Source: an uncultured Paracoccaceae bacterium (GTDB lineage: Bacteria > Pseudomonadota > Alphaproteobacteria > Rhodobacterales > Rhodobacteraceae). From it: a stretch of 45,494 bases of DNA. The notes under the pieces are model-generated. The model searched no databases, was not told the origin of the DNA, and saw only the letters and a list, made by a program, of their open reading frames with translations. Numbering within the stretch: the first letter of the stretch is position 1; each line of letters starts with the position of its first letter. The position numbers were made by a program, and so were the translations under genes. The stretch covers positions 1 through 45,494 of the forward strand of contig CAKZTM010000070.1 of the NCBI GenBank assembly GCA_937920555.1, read 5' to 3'. Below are positions 44,925-45,494 of the stretch, piece after piece.

Positions 44925-45494
44925 ATGACACACAAGAAACCTCAGGATTTACGCTCTGCAAGGTGGTTTGCGCCCGATGACCTGCGCTCTTTCGGGCATC
45001 GCTCACGGATCATGCAGATGGGCTACGGGCCCGAGGATTATAAAGACAAGCCGGTCATTGCGATTGTGAACACATGGTCGGACATCAACATGTGCCACGC
45101 CCATTTCAAAGAGCGGGTGGAGGACGTCAAACGCGGGATTTTCCAAGCTGGTGGGTTTCCGCTGGAGCTTCCTGCGATTTCTCTGTCTGAGCAGTTTGTG
45201 AAGCCGACCACGATGATGTACCGGAATTTTCTGGCCATCGAGACGGAGGAGTTGCTCCGTTCGCATCCAGTGGACGGCGTTGTGCTGATGGGGGGCTGCG
45301 ACAAGACGACGCCCGCACTCCTGATGGGGGCGACGTCCATGAACATCCCCGCCATCTATTTTCCGGCGGGACCGATGCTCAGGGGCAATTACGCGGGGCG
45401 CCAGCTTGGGTCTGGCTCGGATGCGTGGAAATTCTGGGATGAGCGCCGGGCGGGCAATATCTCGGCCGAGGAATGGCAAGGTGTTGAGGGCGGG
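44925..45494 (+). CDS. IlvD/Edd-family sugar-acid dehydratase, 5' part (L-arabonate dehydratase-like)
   Basis: The first 190 codons of an IlvD/Edd-family Fe-S dehydratase; the gene continues past the window. The start has GGGAGG upstream and begins MTHKKPQDLRSARWF. The blocks IAIVNTWSDINMCHAHF and LMGGCDKTTPALLMGA carry two of the cluster-binding cysteines. The 'LRS..WFAPDDLRSFGHRSR' opening is unlike biosynthetic IlvD and resembles the L-arabonate/sugar-acid dehydratase group (for example AraC of Azospirillum), giving 2-keto-3-deoxy acids. The third cluster ligand and the C-terminal half are not visible, and the sugar acid is not fixed by this part. Confidence 0.88.
   Translation, partial: MTHKKPQDLRSARWFAPDDLRSFGHRSRIMQMGYGPEDYKDKPVIAIVNTWSDINMCHAHFKERVEDVKRGIFQAGGFPLELPAISLSEQFVKPTTMMYRNFLAIETEELLRSHPVDGVVLMGGCDKTTPALLMGATSMNIPAIYFPAGPMLRGNYAGRQLGSGSDAWKFWDERRAGNISAEEWQGVEGG

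Overview
The window looks like chromosomal DNA from a flagellated marine alphaproteobacterium, most likely Rhodobacterales (Roseobacter group). This rests on the gene families: a TRAP transporter with enlarged permease subunits, monomeric NADP isocitrate dehydrogenase, the aerobic cobaltochelatase subunit CobS, a compact alphaproteobacterial flagellar block with MotE, glycolate oxidase glcDEF, and an aromatic pobA-pcaCHG operon. No species can be assigned from the sequence alone. I saw no integrase, transposase, phage gene or CRISPR array; the region reads as core and metabolic chromosome.

Layout. 1-1332 (minus strand): 5' part of leuC, a candidate 28-residue small protein, and a GNAT acetyltransferase. 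1446-4318 (plus): pobA-pcaC-pcaH-pcaG, which takes 4-hydroxybenzoate to protocatechuate and opens the ring. 4432-7278 (minus): glycerate 2-kinase and an amidase. 7485-12339 (plus): a tripartite TRAP transporter of the 2-oxoacid/mannitol/chloroaromatic type. 12359-13562: a Crp/Fnr-type regulator divergent from a small membrane protein. 13686-15875: monomeric icd, ending at a bidirectional terminator shared with cobS (minus). 17120-18502: an RraA-family aldolase and a D-lyxose-isomerase-like cupin. 18503-18821: an intergenic stretch with two repeat-like elements. 18822-23728: glpD, mnmH (selU) and an NDH-SelD fusion; the last two make the 2-selenouridine pathway.

23813-33415 is a flagellar block built around a divergent promoter at about 28871-28993. 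Leftward run fliL, a coiled-coil protein, motE, motA and a large periplasmic helical-repeat protein that may be the MotC counterpart. Rightward run fliF, fliH-like, fliN, fliP and fliG. A CtrA-like box sits between the two arms. 33520-37586 (minus) is dnaG-rpoD, with a cluster of GANTC sites ahead of rpoD. 37723-41702 is glcDEF. 41845-43449 is an acyl-CoA synthetase, 43587-44540 an HSL-family esterase, 44734-44818 tRNA-Leu(CAA), and from 44925 the start of an IlvD/Edd sugar-acid dehydratase that leaves the window.

The metabolic genes fit a heterotroph using plant- and phytoplankton-derived aromatics, organic acids, glycolate and sugar acids: glycolate oxidase yields glyoxylate, glycerate kinase can return glycerate to glycolysis, and the TRAP system probably imports an oxo- or hydroxy-acid. 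The points most worth a second look are the unreported small ORF next to leuC, the motor protein partnered with MotE, the C-terminal extension on the TRAP permease, and several operator-like repeats.
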